From Marinomonas maritima (GTDB lineage Bacteria > Pseudomonadota > Gammaproteobacteria > Pseudomonadales > Marinomonadaceae): DNA of 64,000 nucleotides. Made by a program: the position numbers and the translations under genes. Each line of letters begins with the position of its first letter. Positions within the stretch are counted from its first letter, which is position 1. Positions 43,882 through 52,614 of this stretch are shown in pieces. The stretch lies in contig NZ_JAMZEG020000002.1 of the NCBI RefSeq assembly GCF_024435075.2, positions 496,001-560,000 on the forward strand, given 5' to 3'. The notes below the pieces were generated by a model that saw nothing but the letters and a program-made list of their open reading frames with translations, was not told the DNA's origin and did not search any database.

Positions 43882-45707
43882 TGAAACAAGCACTAATAGA
43901 TGTTTACCAAAAGGAGTTAAGCTACCTTAAGCGACGTGGTGAAGCGTTTGCTAAAGAGCATCCTAAAATTGGTGCGCGTTTGCATATCACGGAGGATAAT
44001 GCTCGTGACCCTCATGTTGAGCGTATTATTCAGGGTGTCGCTTTTCTGAATGCACGAATTCGTAAAAAGTTAGATGACGAGTTTCCTGAATTGTGTCAGA
44101 CGCTATTGGATGTGATTTATCCGCATTATTTACGTCCATTGCCAAGCTATAACATTATTAGCTTTGAGCCGGAAAAAAACCTTACCAGTGTGTCGCATGT
44201 TCCTAAAGGTTTAGTGGTCGAGCACAGTGGACAGAATTCAAGTGAGTTATGCTTCTTTAAAACGATATATGATGCGCAGATTTTACCGTTTAAAGTGGGT
44301 AGCGCGCGCTTACAAACCTGTCCTGTCGAAGCACCGAACCCCGGAAGTTTCAACGATATTAAAGCTGTTCTGAGTATTAGATTGGACGCAATCAACAGCG
44401 CTGTTCAAGCTGAGAAACTTGATTTAAATACAGTTCGTTTTTACATAAAGGGAACACGTCACTATAGCTTTGCGTTGTATGAGCTTATTTTAAATCACAG
44501 TCTGAAAATAGCGGTAGCGAAAGGTCCGCATGACCCTGATGCTGTATTCTTAGATGTGAAAACTGCGCTCAAAACAGTAGGGTTTGAAGAAGACGAGGGC
44601 ATGTTGCCTTATCCCGAGCAGTCGTTTGTTGGTTATCGACTACTGACCGAATATTTTGCTTACCCAGAAAAATTTTTATTTTTTGATGTTGATATCAGTG
44701 AAGCTCAAGGTGTTTTGGATGGGCAGCATATTGAGCTGTATTTTTATCTAGACAAAGCCTTGCCGGATATCGAAGCGACGGTAGATAAAAACAACTTTGT
44801 GTTAAACGCAACACCTCAAATTAATTTATTTGAAAAGCGCTCTGAGCCGTCATTATTAGATTTTTCAATATACGAATACCCAGTGATTGCTGATGCCCGT
44901 CATCCGGATCGAGATGAGATTTACAATATTGATTCACTGTCCATTTCAGTAGACGGCGCCAATATTGATTATATCAACCCCTTCTTTGGCGTTAGTGCAA
45001 CGCCAAATTCTGAGTTGAGTGAAGTTCGTTGGCACACACGTCGTGAAGAATTAGAGCAAGGTAATGTTCGCAGTTTATTTCATTTATCACTGATAAATTT
45101 AGAAGCGGCGCTTAGTAAAAATAAAGGCGGTATGTTTATTGCTAGTTTGACTTGCTCAAATGGTCGATTACCGTATGTCATCAACCAAAGAGAAAGCCAG
45201 CCGAATCTTTTACCGCGCTCTGGCTCGGCAGCAATTGGTAGAATTGTCAGCGAGACTGCCTTTACCGATACTGTTCGTCCGCGTATCGATGATGATATTT
45301 ATTGGCAGCTATTGTCTCATTTGAATTTGAATCATATTTCCCTGACTGCTGGGGCGTTAGGCTCTAATGCCTTCCAGAAAATTCTCTCGCTGTATAATTT
45401 TAATGAGACTGGTGAAAACGAAAGCGTGGTTAATGCCGTCCAAATTCAGTCTGTATCCCCAAGTACTATGCGCATTCTTGATGGCACTGGTATCCCGTTT
45501 TTCTGTCGAGGTAGTCAAGTGACTTTGCTACTAGACGAGTCTCGTTTTGCGGGTAGTTCACCGTATTTATTTGCCGCGGTGCTTGAACGCTTTCTTGGTC
45601 TTTATACGCAAATTAACTCTTTTGTGCAGCTAACGGTTGAGTTGCAAGGCAGAGAAATGCCGTTATGCGTTTGGCCGCCACGCAGTGGGGATCAGGCACT
45701 ATTATGA
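43881..45707 (+). CDS. tssF: T6SS baseplate protein TssF
   Basis: 608 residues. YQKELSYLKRRGEAFAKEHPKIGARLHITEDNARDPHVERIIQGVAFLNARIRKKLDDEFPELCQTLLDVIYPHYLRPLPSY is the standard TssF (ImpG/VasA) start, and the C-terminus FLGLYTQINSFVQLTVELQGREMPLCVWPPRSGDQALL is normal. ATGA overlap with tssG. Confidence 0.96.
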   Translation: MKQALIDVYQKELSYLKRRGEAFAKEHPKIGARLHITEDNARDPHVERIIQGVAFLNARIRKKLDDEFPELCQTLLDVIYPHYLRPLPSYNIISFEPEKNLTSVSHVPKGLVVEHSGQNSSELCFFKTIYDAQILPFKVGSARLQTCPVEAPNPGSFNDIKAVLSIRLDAINSAVQAEKLDLNTVRFYIKGTRHYSFALYELILNHSLKIAVAKGPHDPDAVFLDVKTALKTVGFEEDEGMLPYPEQSFVGYRLLTEYFAYPEKFLFFDVDISEAQGVLDGQHIELYFYLDKALPDIEATVDKNNFVLNATPQINLFEKRSEPSLLDFSIYEYPVIADARHPDRDEIYNIDSLSISVDGANIDYINPFFGVSATPNSELSEVRWHTRREELEQGNVRSLFHLSLINLEAALSKNKGGMFIASLTCSNGRLPYVINQRESQPNLLPRSGSAAIGRIVSETAFTDTVRPRIDDDIYWQLLSHLNLNHISLTAGALGSNAFQKILSLYNFNETGENESVVNAVQIQSVSPSTMRILDGTGIPFFCRGSQVTLLLDESRFAGSSPYLFAAVLERFLGLYTQINSFVQLTVELQGREMPLCVWPPRSGDQALL

Positions 45708-46792
45708 TGAATGCCTCTGTTTCGTATGCTTTACCAGATATCAATTTTTTCCAACGACTTCGACTTCTGGAAGCCGATGCTCGTAAAAGCAATGAACTGG
45801 CTGATGCCCCCATTGGGTACGATTACCCGCTGTATCGGGAGTTTGTGGATTTTTGCGTCATACAATCCTTGGTTTCACCGTATGCGGCCAAGCAAAAAAT
45901 TGAGATGGTGCCTGCTGAACATGGCTACCAGAAACGCATGCTCCATGTGGCCTGCTTCGGTTTAACCGGCTCGTCTGGTGTTTTACCTCAGCACTATACC
46001 GAGATGCTTGCTCAGCGTAATCGGGACAAAGATACGGCATTAAAAGTGTTATTGGATGGCTTCAATGCCCGAGCTATTAGCTTTTTATATCGTGCTTGGC
46101 AGAAGAATCGCTTAGCCATTTTAGAAGAGCAAGCTGGGAAAAATCCGCAGAGTACTCAGATTCACCTTGCCCGAAAAATGATGATGAGTTACACCGGGCT
46201 TTGCCATGGCGAATCGGTATCTGAAAGCGTTGAGCATAGCTCTGTGGAAGAGTCCGCCGATGACGGGCTAAATGTGCCGAGTTGTGAAGACATTGCCTAC
46301 TATTTTTCGGGCTACTTTAGTCAACGACCTCGTAATGCCAATGCTCTACGTAAAATCATTGGCCATGTCTTGGGATGTGATGTGTCCTTAAAACAGTTTT
46401 TTGGTCGCTGGTTCGAGCTTGAACCGAGTCAGCGCAATGTTTTAGGTAAGGCTAATTGCGCATTGGGTCAAAGCTTTGTTGCGGGTGGGGCTATTTACGA
46501 AGGGGGTTTTAGTATGCGATTACGCACAGAGCCACTGGATTATTCTGCATTTCAGCGCATTAGACCCGGCGGTGTTTTGTTTGAGCGTCTTAAAGAAGTC
46601 TTGTTTTCCTTTCTTGGGGCCGACTATTGGGTAGACCTTCAGGTTGTATTGAAAGGAAACGATCGGCCAGCACTGCAAATAGGAGAGGGCTCTAGCTCGC
46701 AACCTTTTTTAGCGCTTGGTGAAGGACTCTGGTTATCCAGTGAGCCGGCTGACCATGATGTTGCAGATACTGTTTATAACTTAAATCGTTAA
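45704..46792 (+). CDS. tssG: T6SS baseplate protein TssG
   Basis: 362 residues from the ATG at 45704 that overlaps the tssF stop. NFFQRLRLLEADARKSNE..., RMLHVACFGLTGSSGVLPQHYTEML and SFLYRAWQKNRL identify ImpH/VasB. TssG joins TssF, TssE and TssK in the baseplate wedge. Confidence 0.95.
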   Translation: MMNASVSYALPDINFFQRLRLLEADARKSNELADAPIGYDYPLYREFVDFCVIQSLVSPYAAKQKIEMVPAEHGYQKRMLHVACFGLTGSSGVLPQHYTEMLAQRNRDKDTALKVLLDGFNARAISFLYRAWQKNRLAILEEQAGKNPQSTQIHLARKMMMSYTGLCHGESVSESVEHSSVEESADDGLNVPSCEDIAYYFSGYFSQRPRNANALRKIIGHVLGCDVSLKQFFGRWFELEPSQRNVLGKANCALGQSFVAGGAIYEGGFSMRLRTEPLDYSAFQRIRPGGVLFERLKEVLFSFLGADYWVDLQVVLKGNDRPALQIGEGSSSQPFLALGEGLWLSSEPADHDVADTVYNLNR

Positions 46793-46804
46793 TCTGGTGT
46801 GACC

Positions 46805-48472
46805 ATGAATCAACTTGGACGATATGAATTAAAAGAATTGATCGGCGAAGGGGCGATGTCTCAGGTGTATAAAGCCTATGACCCCGCGTTGCAGCGTACG
46901 CTGGCCATCAAAGTATTAAAACCTGATTTTGCGCAAGACAAAGAGCGCCTAAGCTACTTCTTAAACGAAGTGACCATCTCTGGAAAGCTGAATCACCCCA
47001 ATATCGTACAGATTTTTGATGTGGGTGAAGTCGATGATGTACCGTTTATTGTGATGGAGTTTGTCGACTGTGAAAGCCTTGATGAATGGTTAACTCGACA
47101 GCGCGAAGTCCCCTTGGAAACGGTGATTGATATTGTTGGCCAACTTGGTGCCGCTTTAGAATACGCTCACTCAAAGGGTATTGTGCACCGCGATTTAAAA
47201 CCGAGTAATGTACTGATCGAATCGAATGGTCGTGTTCGCTTGACCGATTTTGGCGTTGCATATCTGCATGAGCAGACCGATGTTCAACAGGCCGAAGAAG
47301 GCGAAGCGATTGTTGGTACGCCTTACTATATGTCTCCTGAGCAACTGGCAGGTAAAACGCCCGATCAACGCAGTGATTTGTACTCCCTTGGGGTCGTCAT
47401 GTATCAATTGGTGTTTGGTACCTTGCCTTTTGAAGCCTCGACCATTCGCGATTTGTTTAATCTTATTCAAACCTCAGATGTGAACTTACACACATCTCGT
47501 TGTCCTCATGCGGTGAAAAAAGTCATTCGTCGCTTGCTGCATAAAAAGGCCACGTTCCGTTATAACAATGCCAAGGAGCTGCTCAGACAACTAGAAGCAT
47601 TGGATTTAGAATTGGCCAATCAAGCCAGCAAATGGAGTGAGCGCATTACTGCTACGTGGCTCTATACCGCCGTAGTGACGGGAACCTGCAGTATTTTGTT
47701 AATTGGGTTTTTGTTATTCACGCTGAATGATTTATCAAAAAATCTGACACAAGTACTAAGCGATTACGGCAGCATGTTGGTACAGCAGACAAAAGAGCAA
47801 GTTGATGAAGCCTTACTACTGAATGATGGTTTGGCTTTAACTGTTTCAGTAGAGCGTATCGCCTCTAATGAACAAATAAATTACTTATACATCACCGACC
47901 ACAGTGGCATGATCAAAGCGTCTAGTGATGTGCAAAGTATTGGTACCACCTATCGAGCGCCTGCTGAGTTGCAGCCATTGACTGAACTTCAAGGTAGCCG
48001 AGTTTCGCAGTTGCCTCCCAGTGTGAATAATGGCGAGCGGGTGTATAACTTCAAAGCGCCAATTTTGTTTAACGACAAGGTAATTGGCAGCGTCGTAATG
48101 GGGCTGTCAGCACGTTCGATTGACGATGTATGGTGGCGCACAACGTCTGTATTAGTCTGCTTTATTTTACTTGTCTGCGTGTTTATTTCTGCACTGGTAT
48201 TCTTTATTTGCCGCTTTTTTACCAGCGAATTTAAGCATTTAGGCAAAGCCATGCAGAGTCTTTACGTCGGTAATTACTTCACTCGCTTACCGGTGAGCAA
48301 AATAGACGAAGTGGGCTATGCCAAACGTCAGTTCAATGAGCTGGCAGAGCAAATGGAAACCTTTATTAAAGAATCCGATCCAGATATTGAGCAAGCACAG
48401 CTGAGCGAATCTGAGATCGAAACCGATGGCAATAAAACTGTTGTAATCCGCAAAACAGAGGATGTTAAATGA
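46805..48472 (+). CDS. ppkA: T6SS threonine kinase PpkA with periplasmic sensor and HAMP
   Basis: 555 residues. Kinase domain about 7-270 with GEGAMS glycine loop, lysine in LAIKVLK (about 36), catalytic loop VHRDLKPSNVLI, LTDFGV and YYMSPEQLAGK. A membrane helix at about 285-307 (TAVVTGTCSILLIGFLLFTL), a periplasmic region of some 130 residues with a single-Cache-like character (SVERIASNEQINYLYITDHSGMIKASSDVQSIGTTYRAP), a second helix near 440-462 and a cytoplasmic HAMP-like segment (FFTSEFKHLGKAMQSLYVGNYFTRLP). It phosphorylates the FHA protein; here the sensor could couple envelope signals to T6SS firing. Confidence 0.92.
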   Translation: MNQLGRYELKELIGEGAMSQVYKAYDPALQRTLAIKVLKPDFAQDKERLSYFLNEVTISGKLNHPNIVQIFDVGEVDDVPFIVMEFVDCESLDEWLTRQREVPLETVIDIVGQLGAALEYAHSKGIVHRDLKPSNVLIESNGRVRLTDFGVAYLHEQTDVQQAEEGEAIVGTPYYMSPEQLAGKTPDQRSDLYSLGVVMYQLVFGTLPFEASTIRDLFNLIQTSDVNLHTSRCPHAVKKVIRRLLHKKATFRYNNAKELLRQLEALDLELANQASKWSERITATWLYTAVVTGTCSILLIGFLLFTLNDLSKNLTQVLSDYGSMLVQQTKEQVDEALLLNDGLALTVSVERIASNEQINYLYITDHSGMIKASSDVQSIGTTYRAPAELQPLTELQGSRVSQLPPSVNNGERVYNFKAPILFNDKVIGSVVMGLSARSIDDVWWRTTSVLVCFILLVCVFISALVFFICRFFTSEFKHLGKAMQSLYVGNYFTRLPVSKIDEVGYAKRQFNELAEQMETFIKESDPDIEQAQLSESEIETDGNKTVVIRKTEDVK

Positions 48473-51120
48473 ACACACGAGCACTAATTGGTAAATTATC
48501 CGTAACCAGCCGAGCCGCTTTTGAAAGCGCTGCATCCTTAGCGGTCACTCATAAGCATTACGCCGTTGAGCTTGAGCACATTGTATTGGCGCTTACGCAA
48601 GCGCCTGCAACAGGTGCACGTCAAGCGCTTAGCCGCTACAACGTCAATGTCGATCAGCTGCAAGGTAATATCTTGACGTTCTTTGAACGCTTTGACAAAG
48701 GTCATACAGGCGCGCCGTCGTTTTCCCCCAATGTGGTTGAGTTGATTCGTAAAGCGTGGCTATTGTCGAGTCTTGAATACGGCGATGAAGACGTCGCGGG
48801 CAACGCATTACTGGTTGCCTTGTTTAAAGAGCCTGCGATGGCATTACAATTGACCTCTCAGCTTCCTGCATTGGCTCAATTTGATCAAGAGGACTTCGTT
48901 CGCAATGGTCCGAATCTTGTCAAACTTGAAAACCCGAATGCTGGAGGGAGTCAAGGTGCTCAAGCCGATGGGGCGGCTGAAACCAGTGTTGGCAATCCTG
49001 CTCATGGGGACAGTGCACTCGCGTCTTATACGCTTGATTTAACAGGGCGAGCGCGCTCAGGTGAGTTAGATCCAGTGGTCGGCCGTGAAGCGGAAATTCG
49101 TCAGGTGATTGATATTTTGTGTCGTCGCCGTCAAAACAATCCCATTCTGACAGGTGAAGCCGGTGTCGGTAAGACGGCCATCGTAGAAGGATTAGCGCAG
49201 CGTATTGTCGATGGTGATGTCCCGGACTCTTTGCAAGATGTCGATATCCGTATTCTTGATTTAACGCTGCTGCAAGCTGGAGCCGGTGTACGAGGGGAAT
49301 TTGAGAACCGCCTTAAAGGGGTTATCGAAGAAGTTAAGCAGTCGCCTAAACCAATCATTCTCTTTATTGACGAAGCGCACACTTTAATTGGTGCGGGCAA
49401 TTCTGGTGGCCAAGGTGATGCCGCTAACATCTTGAAGCCTGCCTTGGCACGAGGAGAGTTGCGTACCATCGCCGCGACCACTTGGGCAGAGTATAAAAAG
49501 TACTTCGAAAAAGACGCAGCACTAACGCGTCGTTTCCAAGTGGTAAAAGTGGATGAACCAAGCCCTGAGAATGCCATGCGTATGCTACGTACGCTAGCGC
49601 CGCATTTTGAAGCCCATCATCAAGTCATGATCTTGGATGAAGCTATTCGCGACGCCGTATTATTGTCGAAGCGTTATATCTCCGGCCGTCAGATGCCAGA
49701 TGTTTGTGTATCGGTACTGGATACCGCGTGTTCACGCGTCAATCTAGAACTCCGCAATGCCCCCGCTGCGCTGGATAATTTAAATGCCAGCTTAGATCAG
49801 CAGCAACGTGAACTGTCTGCATTAGAACGTGAGCACAGTCTTTATGGTGGCTTTGTCGAAGAAGTTGAAGTGCTGCGCGCGACGATTGATCAACTGGAAT
49901 CTGAGAAAGTTATCGTTGAGCAGGCATGGCAAAAGGAAAAGACGTTAGTTGATCAGATTGTAGCGTTACGCCAAGAGATCAGTGACGCTGATGCTGAACC
50001 AGCGTTGGAATTGGCTGCTTCGAAAGAAGAGTTGACCGCCCATCTGGTTGAATTAGACGTTCTGCAAGGTGAAGCGCCGTTGGTTCGCCCTCATGTGGAC
50101 AGCCAAGTGATTGCAGAAGTCATTTCTTCATGGACAGGCATTCCTGCGGGTCGCATGGTTTCTAGTGAGATTCAAAAGGTTCTGACGGTTCAAACAGAGC
50201 TGCAAAAGCGCATCATCGGCCAAGATCATGCATTGGATGCGGTCAGCCAAAGTGTACGTATTGCCAGTGCTAAGCTGAAAGATCCGAAGCAGCCAATTGG
50301 CGTATTTATGTTCTGCGGCAGCAGTGGTGTCGGTAAGACAGAAACCGCGTTGGCGCTGGCGGACTTACTGTACGGCGGCGAGCAAAATCTTACGGTCATC
50401 AATATGTCCGAATTTAAAGAAGAGCATAAAGTATCACTGTTGATGGGCGCGCCTCCTGGCTATGTTGGCCACGGTGAAGGGGGTGTACTGACCGAAGCCG
50501 TTCGTCGTAAGCCATTCAGTGTTATTTTACTCGATGAAATGGAGAAAGCGCACCCAGGTGTGCAAGACATTTTCTACCAAGTTTTTGACAAAGGCAGCAT
50601 GAAAGACAGTGAAGGGCGTGATATCGACTTCCGCAATACACTGATTATTATGACCTCTAATGCTGGAACCGAGACCATTTCTCAGTATTATGCTGACCCT
50701 GATACCGCGCCAGCACCAGAGAAGCTCGAAGGTCTGATTAAAGACGAAATGTTGAATTACTTTAAACCTGCTTTCTTGGGACGTACCCGATTGGTACCGT
50801 TCTTACCGCTGACTGACGATGTGATGGGCAACATTATTCGTCTACAGCTAAATCGTGTCGGCCAGCGTTTAGCTGAGCAATACAAGGCTCAATTTGAGTT
50901 CAGTGATGGTGTAGTGGACACCATCGTAAGTCGTTGTAAAGAAGTGGATACAGGGGCGCGTAATGCGATTCACATCATCAATCGTACCTTGTTGCCTGAG
51001 ATTTCAATGTATGTGCTCGAATCGATGGGTGAAGAGCAAAGCATTATAGGTGTCACCATTGATATGGACGATAACAGTCAATTCACTTACCAACTTCAGC
51101 GGAGCCCTAAAAATGTGTAG
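48469..51120 (+). CDS. clpV: T6SS AAA+ ATPase ClpV (TssH)
   Basis: 883 residues. Clp N-domain about 10-150 (SRAAFESAASLAVTHKHYAVELEHIVLALTQ), first ATPase with LTGEAGVGKTAIVEGLAQ and LFIDEAHTLIGAGNSGGQGDAANILKPALARGELRTIAATTW, a middle coiled coil near 430-550, and a second ATPase with CGSSGVGKTETALALADLLYGG and LLDEMEKAHPGVQDIFYQVFDKG. ClpV unfolds contracted TssB/TssC sheath. The start overlaps ppkA by 4 bases. Confidence 0.97.
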   Translation: MNTRALIGKLSVTSRAAFESAASLAVTHKHYAVELEHIVLALTQAPATGARQALSRYNVNVDQLQGNILTFFERFDKGHTGAPSFSPNVVELIRKAWLLSSLEYGDEDVAGNALLVALFKEPAMALQLTSQLPALAQFDQEDFVRNGPNLVKLENPNAGGSQGAQADGAAETSVGNPAHGDSALASYTLDLTGRARSGELDPVVGREAEIRQVIDILCRRRQNNPILTGEAGVGKTAIVEGLAQRIVDGDVPDSLQDVDIRILDLTLLQAGAGVRGEFENRLKGVIEEVKQSPKPIILFIDEAHTLIGAGNSGGQGDAANILKPALARGELRTIAATTWAEYKKYFEKDAALTRRFQVVKVDEPSPENAMRMLRTLAPHFEAHHQVMILDEAIRDAVLLSKRYISGRQMPDVCVSVLDTACSRVNLELRNAPAALDNLNASLDQQQRELSALEREHSLYGGFVEEVEVLRATIDQLESEKVIVEQAWQKEKTLVDQIVALRQEISDADAEPALELAASKEELTAHLVELDVLQGEAPLVRPHVDSQVIAEVISSWTGIPAGRMVSSEIQKVLTVQTELQKRIIGQDHALDAVSQSVRIASAKLKDPKQPIGVFMFCGSSGVGKTETALALADLLYGGEQNLTVINMSEFKEEHKVSLLMGAPPGYVGHGEGGVLTEAVRRKPFSVILLDEMEKAHPGVQDIFYQVFDKGSMKDSEGRDIDFRNTLIIMTSNAGTETISQYYADPDTAPAPEKLEGLIKDEMLNYFKPAFLGRTRLVPFLPLTDDVMGNIIRLQLNRVGQRLAEQYKAQFEFSDGVVDTIVSRCKEVDTGARNAIHIINRTLLPEISMYVLESMGEEQSIIGVTIDMDDNSQFTYQLQRSPKNV

Positions 51121-51748
51121 TGTATTGAAATGCTTAGCGCCACATTGCTTTTCATTCGGTGTATTAGGGATGTCTGTGTTATTTTCAGGGCAAGCGTTAG
51201 CGGCAGAAAATGATAACTTTCGTGTGGCATTACCTGAAGGTTATGAAGTGACGTCTTACCAAGCGAATGAGAATTTAGACGGTGGTTTGGTTAACTTTTC
51301 CGCAAATAATGCTGACATGCGTTTGCGCTTACAAAGTTATTTAACACAATACATGCCTTCAGATTTACAGAAGCTGGCTTCATCAAACCCTTCAAACTTC
51401 GCGAATACGATTTTAGCGACAAGACTTAAAAAAGATTGTGTAAATTATAAGGTAAGTGTTGGCCAGGTTCGACGCTACAATGATGGCCAGCATATTAACT
51501 GGTGGAGTGTATGTGAACAGGTAAACAGCGATAATCTCTACGAATTCGAACGTGGTCGATTATATATAAGCAATTTTGGCTCATATATATATAGCCATTA
51601 CGAGACAGGAAAAGGTAAAGACTTTCAGTTTTCCGTAAAGGAAGTTAAATGGTTTGATAGCTTCCTTGCTAACAGCGCTTTGTGCGAGAGTGGCAAAGAT
51701 TGCGGATTAGAAGGTAAGCTTGTCGATAAAATATTTGTTCAAAAATAA
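51113..51748 (+). CDS. Exported protein of unknown function, T6SS-linked
   Basis: 211 residues from the ATG at 51113, which overlaps the clpV stop and has GCGGAG upstream. Signal peptide MCSVLKCLAPHCFSFGVLGMSVLFSGQALA, probable cleavage ALA/AEN. The mature part contains NDNFRVALPEGYEVTSYQANENLDGGLVNFSANNADMRLRLQSYLTQYMP and several cysteines (CVNY, SVCE, CESGKDCG) that may form disulfides. No family recognised. Tight coupling to clpV suggests a periplasmic accessory role. Confidence 0.75.
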   Translation: MCSVLKCLAPHCFSFGVLGMSVLFSGQALAAENDNFRVALPEGYEVTSYQANENLDGGLVNFSANNADMRLRLQSYLTQYMPSDLQKLASSNPSNFANTILATRLKKDCVNYKVSVGQVRRYNDGQHINWWSVCEQVNSDNLYEFERGRLYISNFGSYIYSHYETGKGKDFQFSVKEVKWFDSFLANSALCESGKDCGLEGKLVDKIFVQK

Positions 51749-51833
51749 ATGTTGGGGAAATGATTTTTCCTTGTGTTTGAATAATAAATGTAGGTTAGTT
51801 AATAAAATATGTATTAGCTAAAATAGTAAGACA

Positions 51834-51892
51834 AGGATGTCTGTTCTAATATGTCTTTATATTAGAACTCCCCATCCTGTTATTGTTTTTTC
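51834..51892 (+). terminator. Rho-independent terminator of the T6SS main operon
   Basis: An outer AGGATG/CATCCT pair and an inner perfect 10-bp stem (51843-51852 with 51859-51868, loop GTCTTT), followed by GTTATTGTTTTTT. It lies 86 bases after the last operon gene and before hcp, so hcp should have its own promoter in the AT-rich 140 bases that follow. Confidence 0.8.
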
Positions 51893-52033
51893 CAAAATTA
51901 CTAACTACTAAAGATTTATTTCATAAAATAAAGTGAAATGATTCCAATGCTTAATTTTTAAGTTATCGGGGTTGTTTTATTTTATGGGGTAAAAATCCAG
52001 TAAATTAATTTTTAAAAAAGGAAGTGTAAAACC

Positions 52034-52510
52034 ATGGCAATCTATCTAAAAATCGATGGTATTGATGGCGACGTAACAGCAGCGGGTCATGAAAAATGGG
52101 TTGAATGTGACTCATTAGATTGGAACATCAATCGCAGCTTATCTACTAAGCCCGGTCAAGGTAAAGATCGTGAGTCAACAACACCTGTTATCGGTGAGAT
52201 CACAATAACAACGAAAATGGATAAAACCTCTCCGTTGTTCTTTGTGGAGTCTTGCGTTGGTCAAGGTAAAAAAGCTGAAATTCATCTTGTGCAAACAACT
52301 CCAGAAGGCATCGAGACGTACATGGAGTACACGCTGACTAACACGCTTATTAGTGGTTACAACGTTGTATCTAATGGTGATCGTCCTGTAGAAGCTATCG
52401 CTCTTAACTTTACTAAAGTGGAAATGAAATACACCTCTTGGGATGAGAAACATCAGCCAGAAGGCAGCGTACCATCGGGTTACGACTTGGCTACAGGTAC
52501 ACGTCTGTAA
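52034..52510 (+). CDS. hcp: T6SS tube protein Hcp (TssD)
   Basis: 158 residues. MAIYLKIDGIDGDVTAAGHEKWVECDSLDWNINRSLSTKPGQGKDRESTTPVIGEITITTKMDKTSPLFFVESCVGQGKKAEIHLVQTT is the Hcp fold; no C-terminal toxin extension. Hcp hexamers form the inner tube and carry small effectors. GGAAG is placed well before the ATG, and a terminator after the gene would allow more hcp than vgrG to be made. Confidence 0.96.
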   Translation: MAIYLKIDGIDGDVTAAGHEKWVECDSLDWNINRSLSTKPGQGKDRESTTPVIGEITITTKMDKTSPLFFVESCVGQGKKAEIHLVQTTPEGIETYMEYTLTNTLISGYNVVSNGDRPVEAIALNFTKVEMKYTSWDEKHQPEGSVPSGYDLATGTRL

Positions 52511-52519
52511 GCTATGTTT

Positions 52520-52553
52520 ACAAACCGCAGCCCATGGGCTGTGGTTTGTTTTA
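52520..52553 (+). terminator. Terminator or attenuator between hcp and vgrG
   Basis: Nearly perfect 13-14 bp stem (ACAAACCGCAGCC paired with GGCTGTGGTTTGT, one G-U pair) with a tiny ATGG-type loop, followed by TTTTAT. Partial read-through here would couple vgrG to hcp at a lower level. Confidence 0.8.
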
Positions 52554-52614
52554 TAGCGCATTTGGTTTGGATTGTTTAATTCTTATTTCTTAATTAGGGA
52601 CAACAAGGACGTAT

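Noticed and set aside
49131..49577. Long antisense frame inside clpV
   Set aside because: It is a mirror of the strongly conserved clpV frame, has no ribosome site and a Ser/Pro-rich composition typical of shadow frames.
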